Assembly: GCF_020734105.1 (NCBI RefSeq)
Contig: NZ_JAJAFR010000006.1
Span: forward strand, 1 to 64,000
Direction: 5' to 3'
Length of the DNA stretch: 64,000 nucleotides
Origin: Alkalihalobacillus deserti
GTDB taxonomy: Bacteria; Bacillota; Bacilli; Bacillales; Bacillaceae_D
Part shown: in pieces, positions 36,323 through 45,411 of the stretch
Position numbering within the stretch: the stretch's first letter is position 1
Layout of the letters: every line of letters begins with the position of its first letter
The notes under the pieces: generated by a model
What the model saw: the letters and a program-made list of their open reading frames with translations, nothing else
Databases searched by the model: none
Told to the model about the DNA's origin: nothing
Program-made: the position numbers and the translations under genes

Positions 36323-36362
36323 AAAAGAGGATAAAAGGGGGAATCCCGTTTATCCTCTTTTT
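36323..36362. terminator. Terminator-like hairpin after yjbQ
   Basis: AAGAGGATAAA/TTTATCCTCTT 11-bp stem, T-rich on both strands; on the minus strand it lies 80 nt past the YjbQ stop. The rest of 36155-36444 shows nothing else. Confidence 0.75.
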
Positions 36363-36444
36363 CAAAGACTAATCTACTAGAACTAAAATCAGTTAAGTAT
36401 TAATTATAAGATGGTGTGCGTGGAGAGTGTTATCCCCTCACCCT

Positions 36445-36852
36445 CTATCCGGTTATGACTTTGACAGTAAATTTTCGGCTTCGTGGTCCATCGAATTCAC
36501 AAAAGTAAACCCCTTGCCATGTGCCAAGCACTAGGCGACCGTTTGAAATAATCAGCGTTTGTGCATGGCCAACTGTGCTCGTTTTCAAGTGCGCAGCTGT
36601 ATTGCCTTCCATATGAAGGTCTCTCGGATGCTCCCAAGGATAGACTTCATCCAAACGTCTGAGAAAGTCGGTTTTTACGTCAGGATCTGCGTTTTCATTA
36701 ACCGTAATACCCGCAGTAGTGTGGAGAGAGGATACGACTACAATCCCATTATCAATGTTATTTTGTTGAAGCCAATCTTCAATTGTTGCAGTAATATCAA
36801 TCATTTGGTCTCGTGTATCTGTTTTAAGATGGAATGTTTGTTCCAAATTCAT
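36445..36852 (-). CDS. YjbQ-family protein (UPF0047)
   Basis: 135 residues, full length for the family. Motifs: [32 protein letters not shown] and [16 protein letters not shown], with the conserved His residues that form the metal-like site. Family members show weak thiamine-phosphate synthase activity; the true role is not settled. AAAGGATG precedes the ATG. Single gene, no functional link to neighbours is visible. Confidence 0.93.
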   Translation of the reverse strand: MNLEQTFHLKTDTRDQMIDITATIEDWLQQNNIDNGIVVVSSLHTTAGITVNENADPDVKTDFLRRLDEVYPWEHPRDLHMEGNTAAHLKTSTVGHAQTLIISNGRLVLGTWQGVYFCEFDGPRSRKFTVKVITG

Positions 36853-37125
36853 TCATCCTTTCTGATTTAATTGGTTAAGATTTAGAAGGATAGTGATAAA
36901 GTAGGAAGCTTAAGCCAAGCTCAACTGAAAGATGCTGTATGTTTATCATGTGGGAATTTAATGAAAATCTTTAATAACATCGGAATCATATTAGATTCTT
37001 TTCAAGGGGGCGAGAAAACTAGAATTATTTTGAGGTGAAATTAAGTAGAAGACTTTCTAACAAAAAGTTGAAGTTTTTCAATAATTGGTTGATCAAAAAG
37101 AGAAAAGTAAAAAGAGAATCATCAC

Positions 37126-37287
37126 TTAAGTCGACCAAATAAAATCTTCAGGTTTGGGATTTTTGTTAATAAGACCTCTTGCATCTATTTCTTCTTTTAA
37201 GATAGAGATGAAGTCTATCTCTAAATTATTTCTAACTGCCTCATAATAAGCTTCTAACAAGGAACGATCATCTAAATCGTTAAACAT
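37126..37287 (-). CDS. sda: Sporulation histidine kinase inhibitor Sda
   Basis: 53 residues: opens MFNDLDDRSLLEAYYEAV, then NNLEIDFISILKEEI and a Sda-like tail. This matches the Sda pattern (L-x-DE/DR-LLxxYxxAxxxxLxxDFIxLIxxEI). In B. subtilis Sda is a helical hairpin that blocks the sporulation kinase KinA when DNA replication is disturbed; its gene is under DnaA control. AGAAAGAGG lies before the ATG. I see no clear DnaA box cluster upstream. It is not near dnaA here but in the wall/degSU region. Confidence 0.82.
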   Translation of the reverse strand: MFNDLDDRSLLEAYYEAVRNNLEIDFISILKEEIDARGLINKNPKPEDFIWST

Positions 37288-37436
37288 ATTAAGCCTCTTT
37301 CTAAAATTCGAAATTATCCGTATATTAAAGCATAAAACTAATGATAATCTAAATTATAAACGTTTTAAAGTACTTAAATTAAAAAGATTATCAAAATTTC
37401 ATTACATTTAAACATTTACTCCTTTTTAAAAATAAT

Positions 37437-37470
37437 CAAAAAAGCCCTCCACTCCATCATGTGGGGGCTG
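37437..37470 (-). terminator. Orphan terminator-like hairpin, minus strand
   Basis: Read on the minus strand, AGCCCCCAC/GTGGAGGGCT pairs and is followed by TTTTTT. No minus-strand gene lies upstream of it, so its transcript is unknown. It sits in the 402-bp gap between sda and the next gene. Confidence 0.5.
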
Positions 37471-37689
37471 GCAAACATGGTTATGGTTTACTAAGGGAGG
37501 ATATCAAACCATGTTTAATTGTATTATGATTTAAATTTAAGAGTCTTATACAGAAAATATTAATTTATGGAAGCGTTTGCAAAGTCAGGTGTAAATAATA
37601 TAATATAAATGTAATAGTTGTGTAAATTTTCTAACAAATTAGCATCGGCATACATTTTTTGTTGTATAATAAAAATTGAGGTGATAAAT

Positions 37690-37827
37690 ATGTCATATGA
37701 AACAGCTTTAAGTCAAATGATCGCGCAAACTGAAAAAAGACTTAACCGTAAACTACAGGTCGAGGAAATTACAATCCTAAGAAATGCGTTGGAAAAGTCA
37801 CTGTGCAGAATTAATGAAGCTGTGTAA
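37690..37827 (+). CDS. Small protein of 45 residues, unknown
   Basis: Starts MSYETALSQMIAQTEKRLNR and ends EKSLCRINEAV; hydrophilic, likely two helices, no membrane segment. Good ribosome binding site GAGGTGAT 5 nt before ATG 37690; the GTG further upstream at 37618 has none. A terminator-like structure follows. No family recognised; the size and context would suit a small regulator. Confidence 0.6.
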   Translation: MSYETALSQMIAQTEKRLNRKLQVEEITILRNALEKSLCRINEAV

Positions 37828-37919
37828 TCGATGTATTAAACTTTATTCTTCATTAAAACTTTTCTTTTATTAAGAGCAACATTTCATGCTGTTACTTTCT
37901 AACCATAAAAAAGTGGATG

Positions 37920-37965
37920 CAGCCTCATGCGTGATGCCTGTTTTTGGTATCGGGAGGCTTTTTAT
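37920..37965 (+). terminator. Terminator-like hairpin after the 45-residue gene
   Basis: GCCTC...GGGAGGC outer stem with a second inner pairing, followed by TTTTT. Confidence 0.55.
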
Positions 37966-37997
37966 CGTTTTTGGGAACTTCTAAAAGGAGTGGTGTG

Positions 37998-38981
37998 ATG
38001 ATTATTAAAAAACATGAAAAGACTTTAGCTATTGAAAAATTACAAGCACTTCTCAGAAGATTGCCAACTAACCATCCGAGATTGTCCGATGTTGAGGATG
38101 ACCTTGCAAGAAGACTTGCCGGTGTAAGTGGTGAGAATTCAATTGATTACCCTTTGAGCTTTCTGCCATCAGAGAATCACTTGATTTTCCACGGTCTACG
38201 ACTTTCCCATGCACCTCATTTTTTTCAAATGGATACAGTGATTGTAACAAGGAAATTCCTGTTAGTCATCGAAGTAAAAAATATTTCAGGAATGCTTTAT
38301 TTTGATCAAGACTTGCACCAACTGATTCGAACAAGAAAAGATGGAGTGCGAGAAATTTTACCTGATCCGATCCTTCAAGTGAAACGCCAACAATTTTTGT
38401 TTGAAGGTTGGTTAGTAAGAAATCATTTTCATGATATTCCTGTCCGTCCGTTTGTCCTAATAAGCAATCCTCTGACCTCGATATCCTCTAATTTAGAACC
38501 CAGTTTGCTCTCTCAAATCGTCATACATCGAGATGCTTTACCAGATAAGGTGACCCGTTTAAGTGAAGAGTTCTTTGAAAAAGAACTTTCTCCTCCAGAC
38601 CTAAAAAGAATGATCATGTTGCTGCAAAAGCAGCATACTCCTCTAGATCCAGCTATATTAACAAAACATAAACTCTCTTCTGGGGAGCTCAAAGCAGGCG
38701 TGATTTGCCCAGCTTGTTCATACTCACCGTTGCCACGAGTCTATGGGTCCTGGCATTGCCCTAGGTGCTCGGTAAAGTATAAGGATGCCCATGTTGCAGC
38801 TTTAAGAGATTATGCTTTGTTAATTGGAACAAGTATTACAAATCGTGAAGCGCGAAACTTCCTCAAAGTTGAATCAGACGACCTTGTTAAAAGAATCCTA
38901 AACAGCATCGGAAGGAAATATGAAGGCGCAACTAAGGGACGAGTTTATGATCTCTCACATTTTAGAAGAGGCGGTGAGTAG
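37998..38981 (+). CDS. NERD-domain protein with C-terminal zinc ribbon
   Basis: 327 residues. The NERD (nuclease-related) domain spans about 20-180: GENSIDYPLSFLP, DTVIVTRKFLLVIEVKNISG (the EVKN motif is the PD-(D/E)xK-like core), and ILQVKRQQFLFEGWL. A four-Cys zinc ribbon (CPACSYSPLP...HCPRC) lies at about 250-275, then a helical HRDC-like tail. Function of such proteins is unknown; a DNA-related nuclease role is inferred from the fold. Start ATG 37998 has AAAGGAG upstream. Convergent with yvyE across a minisatellite. Confidence 0.87.
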   Translation: MIIKKHEKTLAIEKLQALLRRLPTNHPRLSDVEDDLARRLAGVSGENSIDYPLSFLPSENHLIFHGLRLSHAPHFFQMDTVIVTRKFLLVIEVKNISGMLYFDQDLHQLIRTRKDGVREILPDPILQVKRQQFLFEGWLVRNHFHDIPVRPFVLISNPLTSISSNLEPSLLSQIVIHRDALPDKVTRLSEEFFEKELSPPDLKRMIMLLQKQHTPLDPAILTKHKLSSGELKAGVICPACSYSPLPRVYGSWHCPRCSVKYKDAHVAALRDYALLIGTSITNREARNFLKVESDDLVKRILNSIGRKYEGATKGRVYDLSHFRRGGE

Positions 38982-38984
38982 ACT

Positions 38985-39365
38985 AAGGTTGCCGGAATCG
39001 GAGTAGAAGTTGCTGGAAAAGCGAACTAAGTTGCCGGAATCGGAGCGGAAGTTGCCGGAAAAGAGCTGAGTTGCTGGAAAAGAGCTCAAAGTTGCTGAAA
39101 AGTAGCATGAAGTTGCTGAAAAAGCGAACTAAGTTGCCGGAATCGGAGCGGAAGTTGCCGGAAAAGAGCTGAGTTGCTGAAAAAGAGCTCAAAGTTGCTG
39201 AAAAGCAGCATGAAGTTGCTGGAAAAGCGAACTAAGTTGCCGGAATCAGGCCAGAAGTTGCCGGAAAAGAGCCGAGTTGCTGAAAAAGAGCTCAAAGTTG
39301 CTGAAAAGCAGCATGAAGTTGCCAGAAAAGAGCTCAAAGTTGCCGAAATGCAACATGAAGCTCCC
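38985..39365. repeat. Minisatellite between convergent genes, 103-bp higher-order period
   Basis: About 380 bp made of a ~15-bp unit of the form AAGTTGCYGGAAAAG, arranged in a higher-order unit of 103 bp: the phrase GCGAACTAAGTTGCCGGAAT recurs at about 39021, 39124 and 39227. It lies between the stops of the NERD gene and yvyE. Both strands are open in some frames (QLPLRFRQL-like on minus, KLPEK-like on plus), but these are by-products of the period. No terminator is seen, so the array may take over that role or be transcribed from both sides. Confidence 0.9.
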
Positions 39366-39386
39366 GGATTCACTTTCACCATCCTC

Positions 39387-40025
39387 CTACTCCACATCTT
39401 CCTCCAAATAAGTCTCATCACCGCGCTTCAACACAGCTTGGCCGTTCGTCACATTCGTCATCCATTTTTCAAAGACTTCAACCTCACCGACCGCCACATA
39501 GGCTTGAACATCAACCATTTCTAAATACTCGATCCCTTTTAATGTATATGAGGACTCTCGCAATGCGTACTCCACCTTGCCGAGCCAGTGGTAATCAATT
39601 TCAGTATGTACAATGATCATAAGTGAGCGCCGTACGACACCAACGGCATTAAGGCCCTCGCTCACAGCACCACCATAAGCGCGAATTAAGCCGCCAGCTC
39701 CTAGCTTGATGCCGCCGAAGTAGCGAGTCACGACGACAACGGTGTCCTTTAAACCGCGCTTTTTTAATACTTCTAACATTGGGACGCCCGCTGTGCCGCT
39801 TGGCTCGCCGTCGTCGTTTGCTTTTTGGATTTCATCTCGTTCTCCAATTAAGTAGGCGGAGCAATTGTGGGCAGCGTTCCAATGTTCTTTTTTCACTTTC
39901 TCGATAAAAGCCTGTGCGGCTTCCTCTGTTTCGACTCGATCAAAAAAAGCAATAAATCGAGATTTTTGAATGACGATTTCGTGTTCTCCACGTCCTTTTA
40001 CGGTTTCATATGCTGCAAAGGTCAT
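39387..40025 (-). CDS. yvyE: YigZ/IMPACT-family protein YvyE
   Basis: 212 residues. N-terminal UPF0029/IMPACT domain: GEHEIVIQKSRFIAF, HWNAAHNCSAYLIG, DDGEPSGTAGVPMLEVL, VVVVTRYFGGIKLGAGGLIRAYG; C-terminal DUF1949-like domain. In bacteria this family is poorly understood (RNA-binding fold, possible proline peptidase annotations are unreliable). Start ATG 40025 has AAGGGGAG 7 nt upstream. In B. subtilis yvyE also stands divergently next to degS, which supports the name. Confidence 0.92.
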   Translation of the reverse strand: MTFAAYETVKGRGEHEIVIQKSRFIAFFDRVETEEAAQAFIEKVKKEHWNAAHNCSAYLIGERDEIQKANDDGEPSGTAGVPMLEVLKKRGLKDTVVVVTRYFGGIKLGAGGLIRAYGGAVSEGLNAVGVVRRSLMIIVHTEIDYHWLGKVEYALRESSYTLKGIEYLEMVDVQAYVAVGEVEVFEKWMTNVTNGQAVLKRGDETYLEEDVE

Positions 40026-40241
40026 CCCCTCACTCCCCTTCATTTTTCACAGTTTTACAAATGTAAGACATGTTTATGTAATAAAGCTATGGTACGATAT
40101 ATTCTGAGGAAGAATAACGAATCTTCAATTAAATTGCTAGAATAGAAAGATTTTTACGCTATTTGTGACGGAATGTTGTAAAATAAGAATAGCGAAATTA
40201 AATTCACTTGGCAAATAGATTGCACATCTTCGAATAGGCTG

Positions 40242-41387
40242 GTGACTGGCTTGGCAGATACGAACTTTTTGGACAAAATCATTGATCAGACTTTAAAAAC
40301 GGTAGGAGATAGTCGAGAACAAATCTTTCATATTGGAGAGCAATCCCGACAAGAACTTGCGGCATTGAAAAAAGAATTGGTCAACGTTCGCCATAAAGTA
40401 GCCTCCGTTATCGAAAAGTCAGATCGAACTCAGATGTACGCTAAATTTGCTCGAGGTCGCTTGGTCGAAGTGAGCAAATCTTTTGATACGTTCTCAAAAG
40501 AGGAAGTTCGTGCGGCTTATGAACAAGCGAATGATTATCAAATACAATTAGCGGTGTTAAATCAAGAGGAATTTCAGCTACGAGAACAGCGTGATCAAAT
40601 AGAAAGAAGACTAATTAATTTAAAAGATACCGTCGTTAGAGCTGAACAGCTCGCTGGACAAATGTCAGTTGTCTATAACTTTCTTTCTAGTGATTTAAAA
40701 ATAGTGACTGACGTCATAGAAGATGCCAAGGAAAAGCAGGCGTTTGGGTTGAAAATCATTGAAGCGCAAGAGGAAGAGCGAAGGAGACTATCTCGTGAAA
40801 TACATGATGGCCCTGCTCAGATGATGGCAAACGTGATGCTTCGTTCTGAGCTAATTGAACGAATGTATCATGAAAAAGGAATTGATGACGCTTTAAATGA
40901 GATTCGTTCCCTTCGTCAAATGGTAAAATCTTCCCTTGCTGAAGTAAGAAGAATTATTTACGATTTACGACCGATGGCACTCGATGATCTTGGCTTAGTT
41001 CCGACTTTAGTGAAGTATCTTAGAACGTTTGAAGAACATAATGGAGTTTCAATCGTTTTTCAACATTTTGGGAAAGATCAGAGGCTGCCTCAGCAGTTTG
41101 AAATCGCCTTATTCCGTCTTGTACAAGAGGCAGTACAAAATGCCTATAAACATGCGGAACCAAAAGAAATTCAGGTAAAAATTGAAATCAAGCCAACAAA
41201 GGTTATAATGATAATTAAAGATGATGGCATAGGCTTTGAACCATCAACAAAAAAAGAAGGATCGTTTGGTTTGATCGGGATGAAAGAAAGAGTCAATATG
41301 CTCAAGGGCGAGCTAAACATCCAGTCAAAGTTGAACAGAGGAACGGTTGTTGCGATTGGCATTCCGTTAAACTCATCCGACTTATAA
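40242..41387 (+). CDS. degS: Sensor histidine kinase DegS
   Basis: 381 residues, cytoplasmic (no TM). N-terminal coiled-coil sensor region to ~165, then the HisKA_3 dimerisation domain with phospho-acceptor His188 ([18 protein letters not shown]), and the HATPase_c domain ([35 protein letters not shown]). Phosphorylates DegU to control exoenzymes, competence and motility. The start is uncertain: GTG 40242 lacks a strong ribosome binding site; a TTG at 40251 is the alternative. degU follows by ~50 nt. Confidence 0.95.
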   Translation: MTGLADTNFLDKIIDQTLKTVGDSREQIFHIGEQSRQELAALKKELVNVRHKVASVIEKSDRTQMYAKFARGRLVEVSKSFDTFSKEEVRAAYEQANDYQIQLAVLNQEEFQLREQRDQIERRLINLKDTVVRAEQLAGQMSVVYNFLSSDLKIVTDVIEDAKEKQAFGLKIIEAQEEERRRLSREIHDGPAQMMANVMLRSELIERMYHEKGIDDALNEIRSLRQMVKSSLAEVRRIIYDLRPMALDDLGLVPTLVKYLRTFEEHNGVSIVFQHFGKDQRLPQQFEIALFRLVQEAVQNAYKHAEPKEIQVKIEIKPTKVIMIIKDDGIGFEPSTKKEGSFGLIGMKERVNMLKGELNIQSKLNRGTVVAIGIPLNSSDL

Positions 41388-41439
41388 ATTTAGTTATCTT
41401 GTAAATAGATTACATTACCGTGTAAACGGAGAGGTGAAA

Positions 41440-42150
41440 ATGATGAGTGAAGAACAAATCAACAAAATTAAAATCGTCATCATTGATGACCATCAGTTAT
41501 TTCGTGAAGGTGTAAAACGCATTCTTGCTATGGAAAAAGAATTCGAGATTGTGGCGGATGGCCAAGATGGATCACAAGCATTGGAGTTAGTAAAGCTTTA
41601 CCGTCCAGATGTTGTTTTGATGGATATAAATATGCCGAACATGAACGGGGTTGAAGCAACAAAAGAATTAGTACAAGCTTTCCCTAATATCAAAGTGTTG
41701 ATCTTGTCTATCCATGATGATGAATCGTATGTAACGCATGTTTTAAAAACAGGAGCTTCCGGATATTTATTGAAGGAAATGGATGCAGATGCTCTGATCG
41801 AAGCCGTTAAAGTCGTAGCTTCAGGCGGGGCGTATATCCATCCGAAAGTGACTCATAATTTGATTAATGAATACCGTCGTTTGGCGAAGGAAGATGATAT
41901 TCATGAGGAATCGATTGGATACCGTGAAGTGGAATACAGAAAGCCCCTTCATATTTTAACTCGCCGTGAGTGCGAAGTCTTGCAATTAATGACAGACGGC
42001 CAAAGCAACCGTTTGATTGGTGAATCGCTTTTCATTAGTGAAAAAACGGTGAAAAACCACGTCAGTAATATTTTACAAAAAATGAGTGTAAATGATCGTA
42101 CGCAAGCCGTTGTAGAAGCAATTAAAAAGGGCTTTGTCATTGTAAGATAG
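41440..42150 (+). CDS. degU: Response regulator DegU
   Basis: 236 residues. Receiver domain with [11 protein letters not shown], phospho-acceptor Asp62 (VLMDINMPN) and Lys in YLLKEMDAD; LuxR-type HTH at the C-terminus ([45 protein letters not shown]). The start is ATG 41440 or 41443 behind GGAGAGG. DegU controls comK, flagellar genes and secreted enzymes in B. subtilis; many likely targets (comF, flagellar genes) are in this window. Confidence 0.97.
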   Translation: MMSEEQINKIKIVIIDDHQLFREGVKRILAMEKEFEIVADGQDGSQALELVKLYRPDVVLMDINMPNMNGVEATKELVQAFPNIKVLILSIHDDESYVTHVLKTGASGYLLKEMDADALIEAVKVVASGGAYIHPKVTHNLINEYRRLAKEDDIHEESIGYREVEYRKPLHILTRRECEVLQLMTDGQSNRLIGESLFISEKTVKNHVSNILQKMSVNDRTQAVVEAIKKGFVIVR

Positions 42151-42195
42151 TAGGAAGGGAGGAATGGCCACTGGCCTATTTCTTCCTTTTTTTTG
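42151..42195 (+). terminator. Terminator after degU
   Basis: AGGAAG...CTTCCT outer and GGCC/GGCC inner stems followed by TTTTTTTT. Confidence 0.85.
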
Positions 42196-42268
42196 GAAGG
42201 TTTTTTAAGGGAATCATTGCAGTAGCTCTACTAAAAGAAAGCTCAAATGCATGCTGAAAAACCGCGAC

Positions 42269-42297
42269 TTGAAAGCTTTATCTTTTACATGTACATT
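42269..42297 (+). promoter_or_regulatory. Possible sigma-A promoter for degV
   Basis: TTGAAA, 17-bp spacer, TACATT; about 70 nt before the degV start. Confidence 0.4.
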
Positions 42298-42365
42298 AGA
42301 TGGTAGAGATTTCAAGTTAGGAGCATACCTCAAACAAGAGGTGTGAGAAAAGCGAGGAGCTATTC

Positions 42366-43223
42366 ATGAGTAAAAAAGTAGCCATTGTTACGGATAGTAC
42401 CGCCTACATACCAGTTGATATTCGCAAAAAACTTCAGATTGAGATGGTTCCGTTGAATGTGATATTCGGTGAAGAATCCTATCAAGAAGAAACGGATATA
42501 ACAACGGATGAATTTTATCAAAAAATGAAGACAACTGAAGAATTACCGAAAACATCACAACCGGCCATTGGTCAGTTTGTGACGCTATTTGAACAATTGG
42601 CTGAAAAAGGATTTGAGCAAGTAGTGACGATCCATTTATCTAGTCAATTAAGTGGCACGTTCCAATCGGCCGTAAGTGCTGGAGAGATGGTTGAAGGCAT
42701 TGACGTGTTCGGGTTTGACACGGAAATTAGCTGTGCTCCTCAAGCCTACTATGTATTACAAGCGGCGAGATCAGCCGAAGCGGGTGCAGATGCGAGCGAA
42801 ATTCTTGAAAAGTTAGCGTTCATGAAGAAAACAGCAAAAGCGTATTTCATGGTCGATGATTTAAAACACTTGCACCGCGGCGGACGCCTGTCCGGAGCCC
42901 AACTCATGGTTGGAAATCTGTTGAAAATCAAGCCGATTCTTTATTTTGAAGAAGGAAAAATCATTCCTTTTGAAAAAGTACGGACAGAGAAAAAAGCGCT
43001 GGCGCGGTTACTCGATCTTCTAGATCAAGATGTTTCGCAAGGGGGAAACTACTATGCCACCGTTATTCACGCCAATCGTTTAAATGGAGCCCGGCAATTA
43101 GTTGAAATGATTAACGAGCGTTTTCCTGAAGTGGAAGTCGATATCAGTTTCTTCGGCCCGGTAGTCGGTACGCATTTAGGAGCCGGAAGCTTAGGGCTGT
43201 CTTGGCAAAAACAATATACATAA
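42366..43223 (+). CDS. DegV-family fatty-acid-binding protein
   Basis: 285 residues, normal DegV length. AIVTDSTAYIP, TSQPAIGQF, THLSSQLSGTF-like IHLSSQLSGTFQSA, and GGRLSG...LLKIKPIL are the family motifs that form the acyl-binding pocket. DegV proteins (FakB type) hold a fatty acid for FakA kinase. GAGGAG precedes the ATG. In B. subtilis the counterpart (yviA) is in the same place between degU and comFA. Confidence 0.95.
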   Translation: MSKKVAIVTDSTAYIPVDIRKKLQIEMVPLNVIFGEESYQEETDITTDEFYQKMKTTEELPKTSQPAIGQFVTLFEQLAEKGFEQVVTIHLSSQLSGTFQSAVSAGEMVEGIDVFGFDTEISCAPQAYYVLQAARSAEAGADASEILEKLAFMKKTAKAYFMVDDLKHLHRGGRLSGAQLMVGNLLKIKPILYFEEGKIIPFEKVRTEKKALARLLDLLDQDVSQGGNYYATVIHANRLNGARQLVEMINERFPEVEVDISFFGPVVGTHLGAGSLGLSWQKQYT

Positions 43224-43297
43224 ACCACACCTAAGAGTATGATAGCGAAAATAGCGTCATGCTCTTTTTGATAAAATTCCCTATCGGAGGTGCCCAT

Positions 43298-44629
43298 TTG
43301 AATCCTTCACTCCAACAACTCCTCTCAGGCAATCGACTTCTCCTCTCTGAAATACCTGTCCTAGAAAACCATCTTCCGCACCCGCATATCCTAGCAGAAC
43401 CTGGCATTCAACTCATTAACGGACGTGAAACCTGCATACGGTGTGGCAATCACGATCGAACGCTTTTTGGACAACACCCTTGTGCACGTTGTCAGCAAAT
43501 GTGTAGCTATTGTCGGCACTGTATTCAACTTGGAAAAATAAGTCGTTGTCAGCAGCTGTATCACTGGGTTGGACCTGAGCTCAAGATGCCGTACGAACCT
43601 AACAGTCTTCATTGGAATGGCACTCTATCAAGCGGACAAGCAACCGCTTCTGATGCGGTGGTCGAAGCGATTAACCATCAGCAAAAACTTCTTGTCTGGG
43701 CCGTCTGCGGTGCGGGGAAAACAGAAGTCCTTTTTCGCGGCTTAGCAGCAGCGTTTGCCCAAGGGAAACGAGTGCTGTTATCCACACCCCGTACAGACGT
43801 CGTCAAAGAGTTATCCCCACGATTGCAGCGAAGTTTTCCACATACGCACATCTCAACCTTGTATGGAGGCAGTAAAAACAGAAAAACAGGCGCTCAATTG
43901 GTGTTATCCACAACTCATCAAGCGCTGCGTTTTTACCGAGCGTTTGATGTCGTCATCATTGATGAAGTTGATGCCTTTCCTTACTCCTATGATCGGAGCT
44001 TGCAACATGCTGTCGAACAAGCCGAAAAACCCACCGCCACAACGATCTATCTTAGCGCGACTCCATCTAAGGACCTTCTTAAAACGCCCGGCCTCACCAT
44101 CATTAAAATTCCGAAACGCTATCACGGTTTTCCCTTACCAGTACCTCGTTTTCAGTGGTGTGGCAACTGGCAGAAGCATCTTCAAAAAAAGACACTCCCA
44201 ACCGCTCTCGTTAAATGGTTAGCGAAACACTATGCAAAGCCACTGCTCCTTTTTGTTCCTTCACTTCAAACATTAACAATCATTTATTCGCTTCTAGAGC
44301 ATCACAACATCCACCACTTAGCCGTTCACTCAAATGAACCGAAGCGTCACGAGTATGTAGAAGCCTTTCGCAACCGCCAAGTCCCGCTTATGGTCACCAC
44401 CACCATTTTAGAAAGAGGGGTTACCTTTGCAGATGTTCAAGTCGCTGTTCTTGGAGCAGAGGATCCAATCTTTGCCGAAGCGGCCTTAGTACAAATAGCA
44501 GGACGAGTAGGTCGAAAGCTAGAAACTCCAACAGGAGATGTCGTCTTTTTTCATTACGGAGTATCGCAGGAAATGAAGAAAGCGAAAACACATATTGAAA
44601 ACATGAATAAAGAAGGGGGATTTACATGA
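43298..44629 (+). CDS. comFA: DNA-uptake helicase ComFA
   Basis: 443 residues with TTG start (GGAGGTG 5 nt upstream; an upstream ATG at 43259 lacks a site). N-terminal four-Cys zinc clusters (Cys46, 49, 62, 65, then 69, 72, 75, 84), then a DEAD-like ATPase: Walker A GAGKT with Lys141, Walker B DEVD (222-225), motif III SATPS, and the C-terminal helicase half with TTTILERGVTFADV and QIAGRVGR. Drives single-stranded DNA import in competence. Overlaps comFC by 4 nt; comFB is absent between them. Confidence 0.94.
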   Translation: MNPSLQQLLSGNRLLLSEIPVLENHLPHPHILAEPGIQLINGRETCIRCGNHDRTLFGQHPCARCQQMCSYCRHCIQLGKISRCQQLYHWVGPELKMPYEPNSLHWNGTLSSGQATASDAVVEAINHQQKLLVWAVCGAGKTEVLFRGLAAAFAQGKRVLLSTPRTDVVKELSPRLQRSFPHTHISTLYGGSKNRKTGAQLVLSTTHQALRFYRAFDVVIIDEVDAFPYSYDRSLQHAVEQAEKPTATTIYLSATPSKDLLKTPGLTIIKIPKRYHGFPLPVPRFQWCGNWQKHLQKKTLPTALVKWLAKHYAKPLLLFVPSLQTLTIIYSLLEHHNIHHLAVHSNEPKRHEYVEAFRNRQVPLMVTTTILERGVTFADVQVAVLGAEDPIFAEAALVQIAGRVGRKLETPTGDVVFFHYGVSQEMKKAKTHIENMNKEGGFT

Positions 44630-45339
44630 ATCGTTGTCTAGCTTGTCACGAACGCTTTTTTGAATCCGTGGGCTGGAGAAAGTTGCTCCTGATGGAACCG
44701 GAGGCACTGCTTTGCTCGTTATGTGAGTCAAAGCTCTCGCGCATTAGCGGTCAAACGTGTAAGATCTGTTTCCGCTCCCTTGAAAAAGTAGCAAAAGAAC
44801 ATTTTAAAGAAGATCAGTGTTTAGATTGTTGGCGTTGGCAAGACAGAGAAGATACAGCCACTCTTTTGGAACGCAATGTCTCCCTTTATGAATACAATTC
44901 GTTTTTAAAAGATTGGCTGGCGACTTATAAATACAGGGGAGATGCCGTCATTGCCACGTATTTTTCTCCACTTCTTCACAAGGTTTACGAAAAACAATTT
45001 CAGCGCTACATCACTGTTTCGATGCCGCTAAGCCCAGAAAGACTTCAAACAAGAGGCTTCAACCAATCGGCGCTGCTCATGTCGCCGTGGGCAATAGACA
45101 AGCGCTATCTCATCCGGACGACCGGAGAAAAACAAAGCAAAAAATCTCGAAAGCAGCGGATAAATCAATTTACACACAACCCCTTCACCCTCCACCCGCC
45201 ATCTAAAAACCTTATTGAAAATCAATCAATCGTTCTGATCGATGATGTATATACAACAGGCACAACCGTCCGTCAAGCAGCGAAAATTTTATTAGAACAC
45301 GGAGCAAAAAAAGTGGCTTCACTCACGATAGCAAGATAG
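44626..45339 (+). CDS. comFC: Competence protein ComFC (phosphoribosyltransferase-like)
   Basis: 237 residues. N-terminal zinc-finger Cys pairs (CLACHERF, CSLCESKL, CKICFRSL, CLDCW), then a PRTase fold with MPLSPERLQTRGFNQSALL and the PRPP loop VLIDDVYTTGTTVRQAA. Acts with ComFA in transformation. ATGA overlap with comFA gives translational coupling. Full length. Confidence 0.94.
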   Translation: MNRCLACHERFFESVGWRKLLLMEPEALLCSLCESKLSRISGQTCKICFRSLEKVAKEHFKEDQCLDCWRWQDREDTATLLERNVSLYEYNSFLKDWLATYKYRGDAVIATYFSPLLHKVYEKQFQRYITVSMPLSPERLQTRGFNQSALLMSPWAIDKRYLIRTTGEKQSKKSRKQRINQFTHNPFTLHPPSKNLIENQSIVLIDDVYTTGTTVRQAAKILLEHGAKKVASLTIAR

Positions 45340-45359
45340 AACCTTCCTTAAAAACAACA

Positions 45360-45388
45360 CTGACAATTTCGACAGGTTTCGCTATAAT
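45360..45388 (+). promoter_or_regulatory. Sigma-A promoter of the yvyF-flagellar operon
   Basis: CTGACA, 17-bp spacer, TATAAT; about 25 nt upstream of the yvyF start. Good match to consensus. Confidence 0.7.
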
Positions 45389-45411
45389 GACAAAAAGAGG
45401 AGGGGAAGAGT

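Noticed and set aside
39174..39524. 116-residue plus-strand ORF (KLPEK-like repeats) and matching minus-strand FRQLPLRFRQL frames
   Set aside because: They arise from the minisatellite period; the plus frame also runs into yvyE antisense and there is no ribosome binding site.
43755..44222. 155-residue plus-strand ORF inside comFA
   Set aside because: It is an out-of-frame shadow of ComFA, which has intact helicase motifs across the same bases.
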